A stretch of DNA of 64,000 nucleotides from Rhizomys pruinosus (lineage: Eukaryota > Chordata > Mammalia > Rodentia > Spalacidae): the NCBI GenBank assembly GCA_009823505.1, contig VZQC01009601.1:3015293-3079292 (forward strand). Reading direction: 5' to 3'. Numbering within the stretch: position 1 is the stretch's first letter; each line of letters begins with the position of its first letter. Below are positions 54,785-64,000 of this stretch, piece by piece. The position numbers and the translations under genes are program-made. The notes under the pieces were generated by a model. The model made no database searches. It saw only the letters and a list, made by a program, of their open reading frames with translations, and was not told where the DNA came from.

Positions 54785-54955
54785 AGGCTCATGGGACCTT
54801 GCTCACATGAGTCTACAGATATGGTGTCAGCATGCACAAGACCTATGCGAACTCAAGAAGAGAAAAATCCAGCATAGAACTTTGAAAATGTGCAGCAGAC
54901 CACAATCTTAGTCAAAAAATTATTGGGAGCTGATAACTGCTTGGTGAGGAAGATC
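54785..54955 (+). mobile_element. L1 3'UTR fragment (older rodent type)
   Basis: GATATGGTGTCAGCATGCAC, AAGACCTATGCGAACTCAAG, AAAATCCAGCATAG and TTGGGAGCTGATAACTGC, then TGGTGAGGAAGA, match the old L1 3'UTR order. The next L1's tail interrupts it at about 54958. Confidence 0.6.
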
Positions 54956-56649
54956 ATATCTTTTTTTTAAAATAATAATAAGTAATAAATAATGAATACA
55001 AGCATCCTTCATGTAAAACCAATTTGCAGGCAGCTATGCCCAAACATATACAGCCCAAGGTCCCCATTGTCCAGCTGGAGGGGCTTGTATGTACAAGCAT
55101 GTTTATCAAATAATAGTCCAGTCTGTATTGCTATAGTTTCACAATCCACCCCAATCACAGCCCTTACATTCTACCTTGCTCCCTATTCCACAGATTGTTC
55201 CCTAGGCTTTAGAAAAGGGGCATTCCAGGGACAAACTGTACACTTGCAAGTGTGGTCTCAATACATCTTTCCCATGCTTACACCAGGTCTTCAACAGCAG
55301 GGCCTTACCACCTCTCTTCTTGCAGGTATCCCAGTTTACAGGCAAAAAAAAAAAAAAAAAAAAGCCTTTACCTTTTTGGGGCTTGGATCCCCTAGCCAAT
55401 ATCTCCTTGGCAGAATAATCCATTGTTGATATCAGAGCTCTCCTGTTTTAATATATTTGGCTTAATTACACTGCTTATAAGGACTTTAGTATTGTATTTG
55501 GCTCTAAATAGAGAATGATCCTTTCACAGTTCCTATATCTATCAGTCAATTAAAGAAAGCAGTTATAACAGTTTTTTAAGAGATTACCTCCATAACAGTC
55601 AGCTCTAATTTACAGTTAGGGAATTACTTCATTACCATCATGTTTTTCTTTGTTTTATGAAAAGGTGGTAAGAAATTCTCTCATATTAAAACTTTGCAGC
55701 ACCTGGAAGTTAAAGTTCATTAGGACACATTATAAACAGTTGTTACAAATAGGATCCACAGAGATGTTTGATGCCTGCAGCAGTCTGAGGCTTTTCTTTT
55801 CATGTTTAGATGGGCCAACTTCTCTGCTTGTATTTCTTGGTACATCCTGCACAATGCAAAGCTGTATCTTTTCTTTCTCAGCCATTAAATTGGTGAAATT
55901 TTGACCCGTGGAAACATGTAAATCTTTTCCCATAGTTAGTTTTAAGTTCTAAATTGAAAAATTTGACAAAAGGTTTAATATATTACTGTATCACCCCTTT
56001 TTATTTTAGGATTCTATTTTTTGATGCATGAATCTCAAAAAGGCAGTTGTATTACACATACCTATAGGCAGGAATCAAGTTGTAAATTTTTCATTAAATT
56101 TACTCAAGCTGTTTATCATTGACTTTATGTTGTTAATTTGGGAAGCAAACTAAATTCCTTTAGTTAAATTATCCTTCAGGTAAAAGAAAATGTTACAAGA
56201 TGATACTGTACAACACAAAAATTATAGAGAACATTTGTATATATTAACCACAAAGTTGTTGTTATACAAATTATAAGTAAAACAAATGTGGACAATTTAT
56301 ATTTCTAATTAGCTTAAATGTATTACCGTTTTTATTAAAACCTTTTAACCAATGTTGTTTAATATAGATATTTTTACTTTTACTAAGTCCTAAAATACCA
56401 TATAATATGTAGACAAAGTTTGGGCAAATTTGGATACCTGTTAAACTCACATCAATTAAATATACATTAATTGAATATAGACTTGTGTCCCCCTCCCAAC
56501 CCTCCAACCCCACCAGATTCACTGTTTCAGTCAGTTCTTTTATGCAGTCTTTTCTGTTGTTGGTGTTGATGTTGTTCTTGCCAATATGCATGACTCCCCA
56601 CAAGAAATATTTACAACTGGGTTATTGACGCTAGCATCCACAGATGAGG

Positions 56650-59444
56650 GAAACCATTCATCCTCTGTTTTTCTGGGACTGTGTTACTTCACTTAACATA
56701 ATATCTTCTAGTTCCATCCATTTACCTGCAAAGTTCATGATGTTGTATTTTTTTAATGCTGCATAGAACTCCATTGTGAAGATGGACCACATTTTCGCTA
56801 TCCACTCGTCAGTTGAGGGGCAATTGGGTTGATTCCAGCTTATTGCTATTGTGAACAGAGCTGCAATAAATATAGCTGTGCATGTATCTCTGCAGTAAGA
56901 TGAGTCTAGTGGGTCTATACCCAGGAGTGGTGTGACTGAGTCAGGTGGTAAGCTCATTTTGAGCCTTCCAAGGGTTCTCTACACTGCTTTCCATAGTGGC
57001 TGTACAGTTTACATTCCCACAAGCAGTGGATGAGTGTTCCCCTTTCCGCACAACCTCTGCAGTACTTGGTATCATTCGTTTTCTTAATCCTAGCCAGTTT
57101 CATTGGAGTGAGATGATATCTTAAAGTGGTTTTAGTTTGCATTTCCCTAATTATTAGTGACGTTGACCATTTTTAAAGATGTTTCTCAGTCATCTGTAAT
57201 TCCTTACTTGTGAAGTCTTTATTCAGCTCTTTGCTCCATCTTTTGAGTGATTCATTTGTTTCTCTTTCTTCTTTTTTAAAATATTTTAAATTAAATTTAT
57301 TTTTAAAGACTTGAGTTTACATTTTTTTAACTTTTTAAAAAAAATTTTATTTATTTTTGTATGTGTATGAATGTACGTAGGTTTGCGCACCCATGTCATG
57401 CAATGCTGTGAAGGTCAGAAGAGGGCGTTGGATTGCCCTGGAACTGGAGTCAAAGACAGTACTCAGCTGTCATGTGGGTGCTGGGGATCGAACCCAGGTC
57501 CTCTGCAAGAGAAGTCAGTGCTCTTAACCACTAGGCCATCTCTCCAGCCCTCTTCTTTGATTTTTGAGTAATTTATATACTCTGGAAATCAATGCTTTGT
57601 CAGATGTATCTGTGGTGAAGGTTTCCTCCTACTCTATGGGTTTTCTCTTCACTTCCTTGATTGTTTCTTTTGATGTACAGAAACTTTTCAGTTTAATGAG
57701 GTCCTATTTGTTAATTGTGGACCTTAATTCTTGTGCAGCTGTTGTCTGATTTTTGAAGTCTTTTCCTATGCCTATGTCTTGTAGTCTGCTGCCAACTTTT
57801 CTTCTATGGGCACGTTCAGAGTTTGGGGTTTCACATTGAGGTCTTCGGTCCATCTGGAGTTGACTTTTGTACAGGACAAGATGTAGGGGTTTAATTTCAT
57901 TCTTCTACAAGTGGTAATCCAATTTTGACAACACCACTTGCTGAAGATGCTGTCTTTCCTCCACTGTGTCTTCTTGGCCCCCTTGTCATATATGAGACAG
58001 CTGAAATTGTATGTGTTCAGGTTTGGATCTTCAGTTTTTTTTCCATTGGTCAACAGGTCTGTTTTTGTGCCAGTACCAAGCTGTTTTTATGACTATAGCC
58101 CTGTAGTATAGTTTGATGTCTGGTATAGAGATACCCCCTATATTTCTCTTTTCATTCAGGGTCGCTTGGCTATTTGGGGTCTTTTGTTTTTCCAAATGAA
58201 ATTAAGGATTATTTTTTCCAAGTCTGTGAAGAAACTCTTCAGGATTTTAATTGGGATTGCATTAAATCTGTACAAGAGTTTGGGTAGAATGGACATTTTT
58301 ACTTTGTTAATTTTCCCAATCCATGAGCATGGGAGGTTTTTCCATCTTCTGATGTCTTCTTCAATTTCCTTCTTCAAGTGTTTAAAATTTTTGTTCTACA
58401 GATATTTGGTGTCTTTGGTTAGGTTTGTTCCTAGGTATTTTATTGATTTTGAGGCTACTGTGAGTGGGAAGGTCTCCTTGAAATCCTTCTTCAATTGCTT
58501 GTTGTTGATGTAAAGAAAGGCCACTGATTTTTCTAGGTAAATTTTGTATCCTGCCACTTTACTGAAGTTCTTAATCTTTTTTAGGAGTTTCCTGGTGGAG
58601 TTTTTAGCATCCCTTAAGTAAATGATCATATCATCAGCAAAAAGGGACAGTTTGACTTCCTCTTTTCCAATTAGAACTCCTTTAATTTCCTTTTCTTGCC
58701 TGATTGCTGTAGCAAGTGTTTCAAGCAGTATATTGAAAAGGAGTGGTGACAAGGGGCAGCCTTGCTGAGTGCCTACCTTTATAGGGAATGCTTCTGTCAT
58801 TTACAAATTTAGGATGATATTGGCTGTGGTTTTCCTGTATATGACTTTGATTACCTTGAGGAATGATCTCTCCAATCCAATTTATTGTAGGACTTTAAGC
58901 ATGAAGGGATGCTGGATTTTTTCAAAGGCTTTTTCTGCATCAATCAAGATGATCCTTTGTTTTTGTGTCTTTCAGTCCATTTATATGTTTGATGATATTT
59001 ATTGATTTTCCTATGTTGAACCATCCCTGCATTTCTGGTGTGAATTCAACTTGGTCATGATGGGTGATCTTGATGTGAGTCTGTATGTGATTTGCAAGTA
59101 TTTTGTTTAGAATTTTTGCATCTGTGTTCTATAATGAGATGGGTCTATAGTTCTCCTTTTTGGTTGTATCTTTGCCTGGTTTTTGTATTAGAGTGATGCT
59201 GGATTCGTAGAAGGAATTTGGGAGAATTCACTCTGTTTGTATGCTTCTGAACAATTTGAGTAATAATGGTTGTAAGTCCTTTTTAAATGTTTTATAGAAT
59301 TCTGCCATGAAACCATCTGGGCCTGGGCTTTATTGAGTTGGGAGGTTTCTTATTACATCTTCAATTTCTTCATATGTTATTGGTCTGTTTAAGCTGTTGA
59401 TCTCTTGTTAGTTGAATTTTGGTGATTCCCAGGATTTCAGATAT
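56650..59444 (-). pseudogene. L1 ORF2 RT and C-terminal region, degraded
   Basis: In the minus frames: 59440-59160 holds the upstream RT region (PGPDGF-type block near 59320). 59160-58800 covers the segment deleted from the plus-strand L1. 58800-58396 has the [11 protein letters not shown] motif and [11 protein letters not shown] with the catalytic Asp pair. 58377-58156 and 58053-57772 continue the thumb and linker. 57142-56954 has [13 protein letters not shown], part of the Cys-rich end, and 56957-56658 is the C-terminus. Multiple frameshifts separate the blocks. Confidence 0.88.
57267..57560 (-). mobile_element. B2 SINE nested in L1 ORF2
   Basis: A reverse B2 (about 57275-57552) without the 17-bp duplicated unit. 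A short repeat, TCTTCTTT, flanks it at 57267-57274 and 57553-57560, within a T/C-rich part of the L1. Removing it joins L1 ORF2 sequence equivalent to 23290-23340. Confidence 0.9.
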
Positions 59445-59803
59445 TGTATTAGTCACTTTTCTGTTGTTGTGATAAAACACCATGACCAAAGGAACTTATA
59501 AAAGGAAGAGTTTATTTGTGCTTATGATGGACGGTTCCAGGGAATTAGAGTCCATTGTGGTGGGAGGCATGGCAGCTGGAGCTGGAGCAGCATGACAAGG
59601 GTCACATCTCTCAATGAGCACAGGAAGCAGAGAGAGAGCAACTGGAGACCACAAGGCTTGTTAAACTCACTAAGCCTGCCCCCAATAATGTACTTCCTCT
59701 AGCATGACCACACCTTCTAAGACCTCCAAAAACAGTGCCACCAACTGGAGACAAATGTCTGAATACTTACAGCCTATGGGGGACACTCATTCAAACCACC
59801 ACA
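59445..59803 (-). repeat. ORR1 LTR (3' LTR in element orientation)
   Basis: Starts TGTATTAGTCACTTTTCTG and ends CATTCAAACCACCACA on the plus strand. It carries the complement of AATAAA near 59510 and the conserved block GCCCCCAATAATGTACTTCC. Confidence 0.92.
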
Positions 59804-60383
59804 TTCCACTCCATGGCCCCCATAGGCTCCTGACCATATAAAATGCAAAATGCATTTAGTCCAACCTTTAAAGTCCCCATAGTCCTTACCAGTTTCAATG
59901 CCATTCAAAAGTCTACAGTTCAAAGTCTCTTCTGAGACTCAGGCTAATCTCTTAACTGTAAGGTCCTGTAAAATCAAAAGACAAAGTACACACTCCCAAC
60001 GTACGGTGGAACTGAATACGCATTCCCATTCCAAAAGAGAGGAATAGAGGCATAGTGAGGAAATACCAGACCAAAACAAGACCAAAAACCAGCAGGGCAA
60101 AAACCAAGTCCAGTAGTTCCATGTGCAACTTCTGGGACTTGACTTCCAAAGGGCTTAGATGGCTCAGTTCTTCCAGGTTTGCTTGCAACATACATCTCTT
60201 TCTTAGGCCGGTACCACTCCCTGTATGCAACTCTCCTTGTCAAATATCTCACAGGTCTGGCATCTCATCTCGAATGTCTTGTTGGGGTCTCTGCAGCCAA
60301 CCAGGCTTTACATTCACAGCTTCATGCAATGGCCTATCAGGGCCTTCTTTATGCAGGGACACCCCTGCTGCACTCTGCCTCAC

Positions 60384-61133
60384 CTAGGCAGCTCTCTGAA
60401 ACCCTGGAGGAAGAACTGATGACCCCTTCACTCTTGCAACCTTCATGCCTCTAAAGCCAGCACCACGTGAATGAAACTGCCGAGTTTGGCTGCAAGTTTG
60501 GGATGGACCCTGGCCTATTTCAACCACATTTGCAACTTTTCTCTGCCCTGAACTTGGAGCAGAAAATGTTTTCAGTATTTTCCTTTCAAAAGCTGGAGGA
60601 TTAGCTGGGTGTGGTCTTGCCATGAAGGTACTGATTCTTTTGTTTACTTGTAAATCTCTAGGCCTCTCCTTAATCACTTTAGTCTCCTTATGAAAGGGAG
60701 CTACTCCTTCACATGACTTGGCCCCACCTTTAATCTTCCTAGTGTACTTTTCAGATCCAAACTGTACATTCTGCATTTCCTTCTTCCCCATTTGCTCTTT
60801 TCCACTGTAGATCTGTATAATATTCACCATTAAAAGCCACGCCACCATTTCTACATTAAGCTGTATTGAAATATCCTCCACCAAAGACATTAGTCCATTG
60901 CTTTTCAACTTAGCATCAGGCAAGCATTTAGGCTGAGGGCAAACTGCTGCCAGACTCTTTATCAAAATATCCCGGTTGCTGCCTAAGTCTTTATTTTCCT
61001 CTGGAACTACATTTTTTGCAGCCATGCTTTCTTCCAGGCTTCTACTAAAGTGGCCCCTTAAGCTCTGCTTACAGTGGTCAACAGCTTTTCTAGCCCAAAG
61101 TTCCAAAGTCTTCACATTTCTCCAAACATCCAC
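60384..61133 (-). CDS. 249-codon open frame in MaLR internal region, function unknown
   Basis: The longest uninterrupted non-low-complexity frame in the window, on the coding strand of the provirus and starting about 50 bp inside its 5' LTR. The predicted chain is hydrophilic and basic. Its N-terminus has WARKAVDHCKQSLRGHFSRS and SLEESMAAKN-like helical stretches, and there is a short hydrophobic patch (MVAWLLMVNIIQIY) near residues 95-108. MaLRs are non-autonomous, and their internal sequence is at most distantly gag-like. I see no protease, RT or integrase motif. It may be a surviving ancestral frame or chance; coding is unproven. Confidence 0.4.
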   Translation of the reverse strand: MDVWRNVKTLELWARKAVDHCKQSLRGHFSRSLEESMAAKNVVPEENKDLGSNRDILIKSLAAVCPQPKCLPDAKLKSNGLMSLVEDISIQLNVEMVAWLLMVNIIQIYSGKEQMGKKEMQNVQFGSEKYTRKIKGGAKSCEGVAPFHKETKVIKERPRDLQVNKRISTFMARPHPANPPAFERKILKTFSAPSSGQRKVANVVEIGQGPSQTCSQTRQFHSRGAGFRGMKVARVKGSSVLPPGFQRAA

Positions 61134-61182
61134 ATGGTCAGGTTCTTCACAGCCAACAGCCCACTCTCTGGTACCAAATAAC

Positions 61183-61542
61183 CATATTAGTCACTTTTCT
61201 GTTGCTGTGATAAAACACCATGACCAAAGGAACTTATAAAAGGAAGAGTTTATTTGAGCTTTACGATGGATGGTTCCAGGGAATTAGAGTCCATTGTGGT
61301 GGGAGGCATGGTGGCTGGAGCTGGAGCAGAAAGTCGAGGTTCACATCTCGCAATGAGCACAGGAAGTCAAGAGAGAGAGACTGGAGACTGCATGTCTTGT
61401 TAAACTCACTAAGCCTGCCCCCAATGACGTACTTCCTCTAGCACAGCCACACCTTCTAAGACCTCCAAAAACAGTGCCACCAACTGGAAACAAATGTCTG
61501 AATACTTACAGCCTATGGGGGACACTCATTCCAACCATGACA
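61183..61542 (-). repeat. ORR1 LTR (5' LTR in element orientation)
   Basis: The direct copy of 59445-59803. The inner end is slightly altered (CATATTAGTCAC instead of TGTATTAGTCAC). The presumed primer-binding side, GGTACCAGAGAGTGGGCTG read on the minus strand, lies just inside it. Confidence 0.92.
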
Positions 61543-61548
61543 GATATT

Positions 61549-61760
61549 CATCCATTTCTTCTAGGTTTTCAAACTTAGTAGATATAAGTTTTTGAAATAT
61601 TCCCATATGATTGTCTGGATCTTTTCATTGTTTGTTGTGATATTTCCCCTTTCATCACAGATTCTATTGATTTGGAGTTGATTTTTCTTTCTTTTTGTTA
61701 ACTGAGCTAGAGGTATGTCTATCTTGTTCATTCTCTCAAAGAAGCAAGGGGGTGGGGGGT
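61549..61760 (-). pseudogene. L1 ORF2 piece right of the ORR1 insertion
   Basis: Homologous, in reverse, to 21545-21760 of the plus-strand L1 ([22 protein letters not shown] coding; here it reads as a minus frame with QINRICDERGN). It is continuous with the ORF2 left of the ORR1 once the provirus and one GATAT copy are removed. Confidence 0.88.
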
Positions 61761-61850
61761 GGGAGGATAGGGGGGTGGAGGGATGGGAAGTGAGGGGGTA
61801 AGGGGGGGGGTAGGGATGTGGTGTGTTGCGGGGGTGGGGGCTGAGGGGAT
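61749..61850. repeat. G-rich low-complexity tract at L1 rearrangement junction
   Basis: About 100 bases dominated by runs of 3-9 G with T or A between them (GGGGGTGGGGGGTGGGAGG, GGGGGGGGTAGGG). It sits between ORF2 and 5'UTR-like sequence, where ORF1 would be expected. The Pro-rich minus frame across it is an artefact. Confidence 0.9.
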
Positions 61851-62335
61851 ATGCTGACTTAGGTACTCTGTGCTTCAGATGGTCCTGGCAAGTCCCTGAC
61901 CTAACCACTGCATACTCAAGTCTCACAGTGGTGACAGGCCCACTTTTAACACCAGCTACAAGGGTAACTCCACTAGAACAGCCACACCCAATAAGGGTTT
62001 AACAGGCCCACCTTTGATCCCTGCTAGCAGGGCGCCTCCACCCCGCCAGCCTCACAAGGCAAAGATTTAGCTACCCAACAAACCAAGGAATCAATTATCC
62101 AGCAACCCAAGAGTAAATCTATCCTAAAATCTGCCTGGCTGATTGAGAACACCCTGTCCTACCTTGCTACAGGTGGGTCTGGAGAATCGAGACCTTAAAG
62201 TGACTCCAGGCTGACTATAGACTCAGGTGGATGAATTGCACAATGGACATCGGTGGGGTAAATTCTTGACGGCATTAGGCCTTAACACAAATGACAGATA
62301 TGATAAAATATCCAACTGGGGGGGTCAGGGGCTTT
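61850..62335 (-). mobile_element. L1 5'UTR-like segment
   Basis: GGTACTCTGTGCTTCAGATG and GTCCTGGCAAGTCCCTGACC correspond to 1868-1910 (AGTACTCTGTGCTCCCAGTG, GTCCTGGGAAATCCCCGATC) in the same orientation. The remaining ~400 bp extends further into the 5'UTR than the copy at 1-1921 and contains no ~195-bp monomer. This is a different promoter type from the plus-strand L1. Confidence 0.65.
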
Positions 62336-62585
62336 AGAAGGGTACCAATTGGGAATGTTCTGTTTGAACCAATACCCAAAAATAATAAAATTGGCTTTAT
62401 TTTCCGATAGAAATATTTTTAAATGCGTAGAAAAATAAGGTTTTGGAGAAAGGAGGCAAAAATCTCTTACTTCACGCCAATCGGTACAAGGATTATTTAC
62501 AGATAATTAAAGAATAAAAAAATAAAAATAACTAAAAAAATATATATATATATATATAGATTACTATATATATATATAAAAAATA
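62336..62585. other. AT-rich spacer
   Basis: Unique AT-rich DNA ending in a TA run at 62540-62580. Confidence 0.55.
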
Positions 62586-62742
62586 TCCTGGGTGTGGTGC
62601 ACGCCTTTAATCCTAGCACTCAGGAGGGCAGAGGGCATGGGATCTTTTGAGTTCAAGGCCAGCCTGGTCTACAGAGTTAGCGTTCCAGGACAGCTGGGGC
62701 TACAGAGAGACCTGCTCGAAAAGGGACAAAAAAAAAAAAAAA
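62586..62742 (+). mobile_element. B1 SINE
   Basis: TCCTGGGTGTGGTGCACGCC, TTTAATCCTAGCACTCAGGA, CAAGGCCAGCCTGGTCTACA and an A-run, with small deletions. TA dinucleotide arrays flank both sides (62540-62580 and 62743-62779). Confidence 0.93.
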
Positions 62743-62859
62743 AATATATATATATTATGATATATATATATATATATGACTTCTTTTTTTTCTCCTCTCT
62801 ACCATCTGCAGATTTAATGCATTCTTCCAACCACTCCCACTTCTCAATCCACTTATTGG

Positions 62860-62938
62860 GAACTGGTAGTGTAGATTAATGGTAGAGCACCTATGTAGCA
62901 TGCTCAAGGCCATAGGTTCAGTCCCCAAAATTATCCCA
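62860..62938 (+). mobile_element. ID SINE
   Basis: GGTAGTGTAGATTAATGGTA, GAGCACCTATGTAGCATGCT and CATAGGTTCAGTCCCC match the ID/BC1 body. Confidence 0.75.
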
Positions 62939-63180
62939 AATTATAACACAGTTATTGGATTTTGGTCCCCAAGACAAGTCTCAAATCTGAGAAGTAATGT
63001 TTGACATCATTATCCATCTGATAAACCTAAATTACACTTCATATCCTTATCTACCTAGGGCATTTGTTACAATTAAAACAAGATCACACCAGTGGGAGTG
63101 AGTGCAGGGTAAGAGAAGGTAACGAGAGTGAGTATGATCAAAATTCATGTCATATGGATGTATGAATCCATAACACCATA
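62939..63180. other. Spacer with possible L1 tail
   Basis: Near 63085-63160, GTGGGAGTGAGTGCAGGG and GAGTATGATCAAAATTCATG resemble the end of the old L1 3'UTR on the plus strand; this is weak. Nothing else was recognised. Confidence 0.35.
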
Positions 63181-63184
63181 AATG

Positions 63185-63335
63185 TGAAGAACTGCTCTGG
63201 GGATAAAACCCTTGCCAGCCACCAAGCCTAAAACTTGAGATCCATCCCCAGGACTTACATGGTGGACTTAGAGAAAGGATAGCTGTCTTCTGATCTCTAC
63301 ACCCGGAGCATGACAAACAGTTCCTCCTTCAACAT
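63185..63335 (+). mobile_element. B3-like SINE, diverged
   Basis: GGGGATAAAACCCTTGCCAG, AGATCCATCCCCAGGACTTA, GTCTTCTGATCTCTACACCC and GGAGCATGACAAACAG follow the B3 order. Confidence 0.5.
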
Positions 63336-63562
63336 GCTAAAGGAAATAATTAAATGTCATCAATATTTTAAAAGAATTAGCTGAAAATATTTTAAGAGTC
63401 TGTAGAAATATTTGGGGCTAAATAAGTGCAAGGGGCATAGATATAACAAATACGTGGAATATCTGATTCTATATAGCTTCTTTTTCTTTGTGCTGGGAGT
63501 TGTTATATAAAGGATTGTCAATTAGGAACTGTCAAAACCAGAATTTGGACTATAATTTGGAT

Positions 63563-63813
63563 AAAATGATTTCATCCAGGGCTGGAGAGATAGCCTAGCG
63601 GTTAAGAGCACCGACTGCTCTTGCAGAGGACCCGGGTTCAATCCGCAGCACCCACATGGTGGCTGAGAACCATCTTTGACTCCAGTTCCAGGGGAATCCA
63701 ATGCCTCTTCTGGCCTCCGCAGCATTGCACAACACTGGTGCACAGACCTACATGCAGACAATACATTCATACACATACAAAAATAAATAAAATTTAAAAA
63801 ATGATTTCATCCA
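63563..63813 (+). mobile_element. B2 SINE with 16-bp target-site duplication
   Basis: A B2 (63579-63797), without the 17-bp duplicated unit, flanked by AAAATGATTTCATCCA at 63563-63578 and 63798-63813. Pol III boxes are intact (TAGCCTAGCGG, GGTTCAATCCG). Confidence 0.95.
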
Positions 63814-63829
63814 TGTAAATTTAAAATTT

Positions 63830-63931
63830 TAAAATCTATACCTGTACTGATATATATTAAATATATTTAAATATATAAATATATAATTAAATGTGTGTAC
63901 CACCACACCTGGCCCATGATATAATATTTAT

Positions 63932-63977
<46 letters not shown>

Positions 63978-64000
63978 TTTATATTTTTATACTATATTAA
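63830..64000. repeat. AT-rich low-complexity tract with B1 remnant
   Basis: TATA/ATAT runs to the window edge. A short GTGTGTACCACCACACCTGG at 63892-63911 looks like the end of a B1. Confidence 0.8.

Larger units (their letters stand above)
59440..61547 (-). mobile_element. ORR1-type MaLR provirus (LTR-internal-LTR) nested in L1
   Basis: Two LTRs, 59445-59803 and 61183-61542 (about 360 bp each), are direct repeats that agree at roughly nine in ten positions by eye. A 1.4-kb internal region separates them. The outer ends are TG...CA, and the L1 target GATAT is duplicated at 59440-59444 and 61543-61547; five bases is typical for ERVL-MaLR elements. Reverse complemented, the LTR starts TGTCATGGTTGGAATGAGTG and has AAATAAACTCTTCC (polyadenylation signal) and TTTTATCACAGCAACAGAAA, as in ORR1. 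The internal side begins GGTACCAGAGAGTGGGC, as in MaLR. No retroviral enzyme genes are present. Confidence 0.9.
54958..62335 (-). mobile_element. L1 LINE, long 3'UTR, internally rearranged, with nested B2 and ORR1
   Basis: Reading the minus strand: 5'UTR-like sequence (about 62335-61850), a G-rich junction (61749-61850), ORF2 from about 61745 to 56650 with the ORR1 provirus (59445-61542) and a B2 (57275-57552) inserted, then a ~1.7-kb 3'UTR to a T-rich end at 54960. The endonuclease region, ORF1 and part of the 5'UTR are missing at the G-rich junction. The 5'UTR piece matches 1861-1921. The ORF2 piece just right of the ORR1 matches 21550-21760 of the plus-strand L1. Broken frames mean it is dead. 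Confidence 0.9.

Noticed and set aside
54992..55429. 145-codon plus-strand frame
   Set aside because: Antisense to an L1 3'UTR and contains a poly-Lys stretch from an A-run. Related L1 copies do not share the frame.
59445..61542. Considered as a mys-type or full retrovirus
   Set aside because: LTR sequence, 5-bp target duplication and the GGTACCAGAG internal start fit ORR1/MaLR better, and no protease, RT, integrase or envelope coding was seen.

Overview
The window looks like nuclear DNA from a muroid (mouse-like) rodent. It carries B1, B2/B3-type, ID and composite B4-like SINEs, rodent L1 (LINE-1) elements, an ORR1-type MaLR provirus and MT-like solo LTRs, together with faint older mammalian repeats (MIR, L2). 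The B2 consensus here differs from the house-mouse B2 as I recall it, so a muroid outside Mus/Rattus is likely. I cannot name the species. I found no convincing host protein-coding exon, no tRNA, rRNA or known ncRNA gene, no CRISPR array and nothing bacterial. Essentially every long open frame belongs to a transposable element or to low-complexity sequence. The window is a repeat-rich, gene-poor stretch, either intergenic or deep inside a large intron.

Layout. 1-4 kb: the 5' part of a minus-strand L1, then L1 ORF2 and 3'UTR pieces. 4-9.2 kb: B2, B3, B1 and composite SINEs, two MaLR-like LTR pieces, an assembly gap inside a GAAA array (7229-7401), and a fold-back pair of LTR arms (8186-8904) with a B2 in one arm. 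9.2-18.4 kb: mostly unique AT-rich DNA with scattered SINEs and an L1 3'UTR piece. 18.46-24.29 kb: the most complete L1, on the plus strand. It has a tandem-monomer 5'UTR, broken ORF1 and ORF2, a B2 insertion and a short 3'UTR. 24.3-29.2 kb: unique DNA, L1 3'UTR pieces and one LTR-like segment. 29.5-31.9 kb: a minus-strand L1 3' half with a 5' inversion. 32-41 kb: unique DNA with SINEs, LTRs, MIR and microsatellites. 41.2-43 kb: another minus-strand L1 with a long 3'UTR. 43-52.8 kb: mostly unique DNA, an ATC-rich degenerate repeat, L1/L2/MIR pieces, an inverted B1 pair and a TTCTA pentamer array. 52.8-54.96 kb: a B2, an old L1 ORF1 region and an L1 3'UTR piece. 54.96-62.3 kb: a large minus-strand L1 with a 1.7 kb 3'UTR and broken ORF2, carrying a B2 and a nested ORR1 provirus (59445-61542). 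62.3-64 kb: B1, ID, B3-like and B2 SINEs in AT-rich DNA.

The main biology is retrotransposition. L1 proteins (ORF1p, and ORF2p with endonuclease and reverse transcriptase) would have mobilised both L1 and the SINEs. Target-site duplications of 10-20 bp flank many B2 copies, and one short L1 has a 19 bp duplication. The most distinctive items are the ~195 bp L1 promoter monomers, a B2 subgroup marked by a 17 bp internal tandem duplication, the fold-back LTR, two different L1 3'UTR architectures, and an ORR1 copy that keeps a 249-codon open frame. Family names come from memory of rodent repeats and were not checked against a repeat library.
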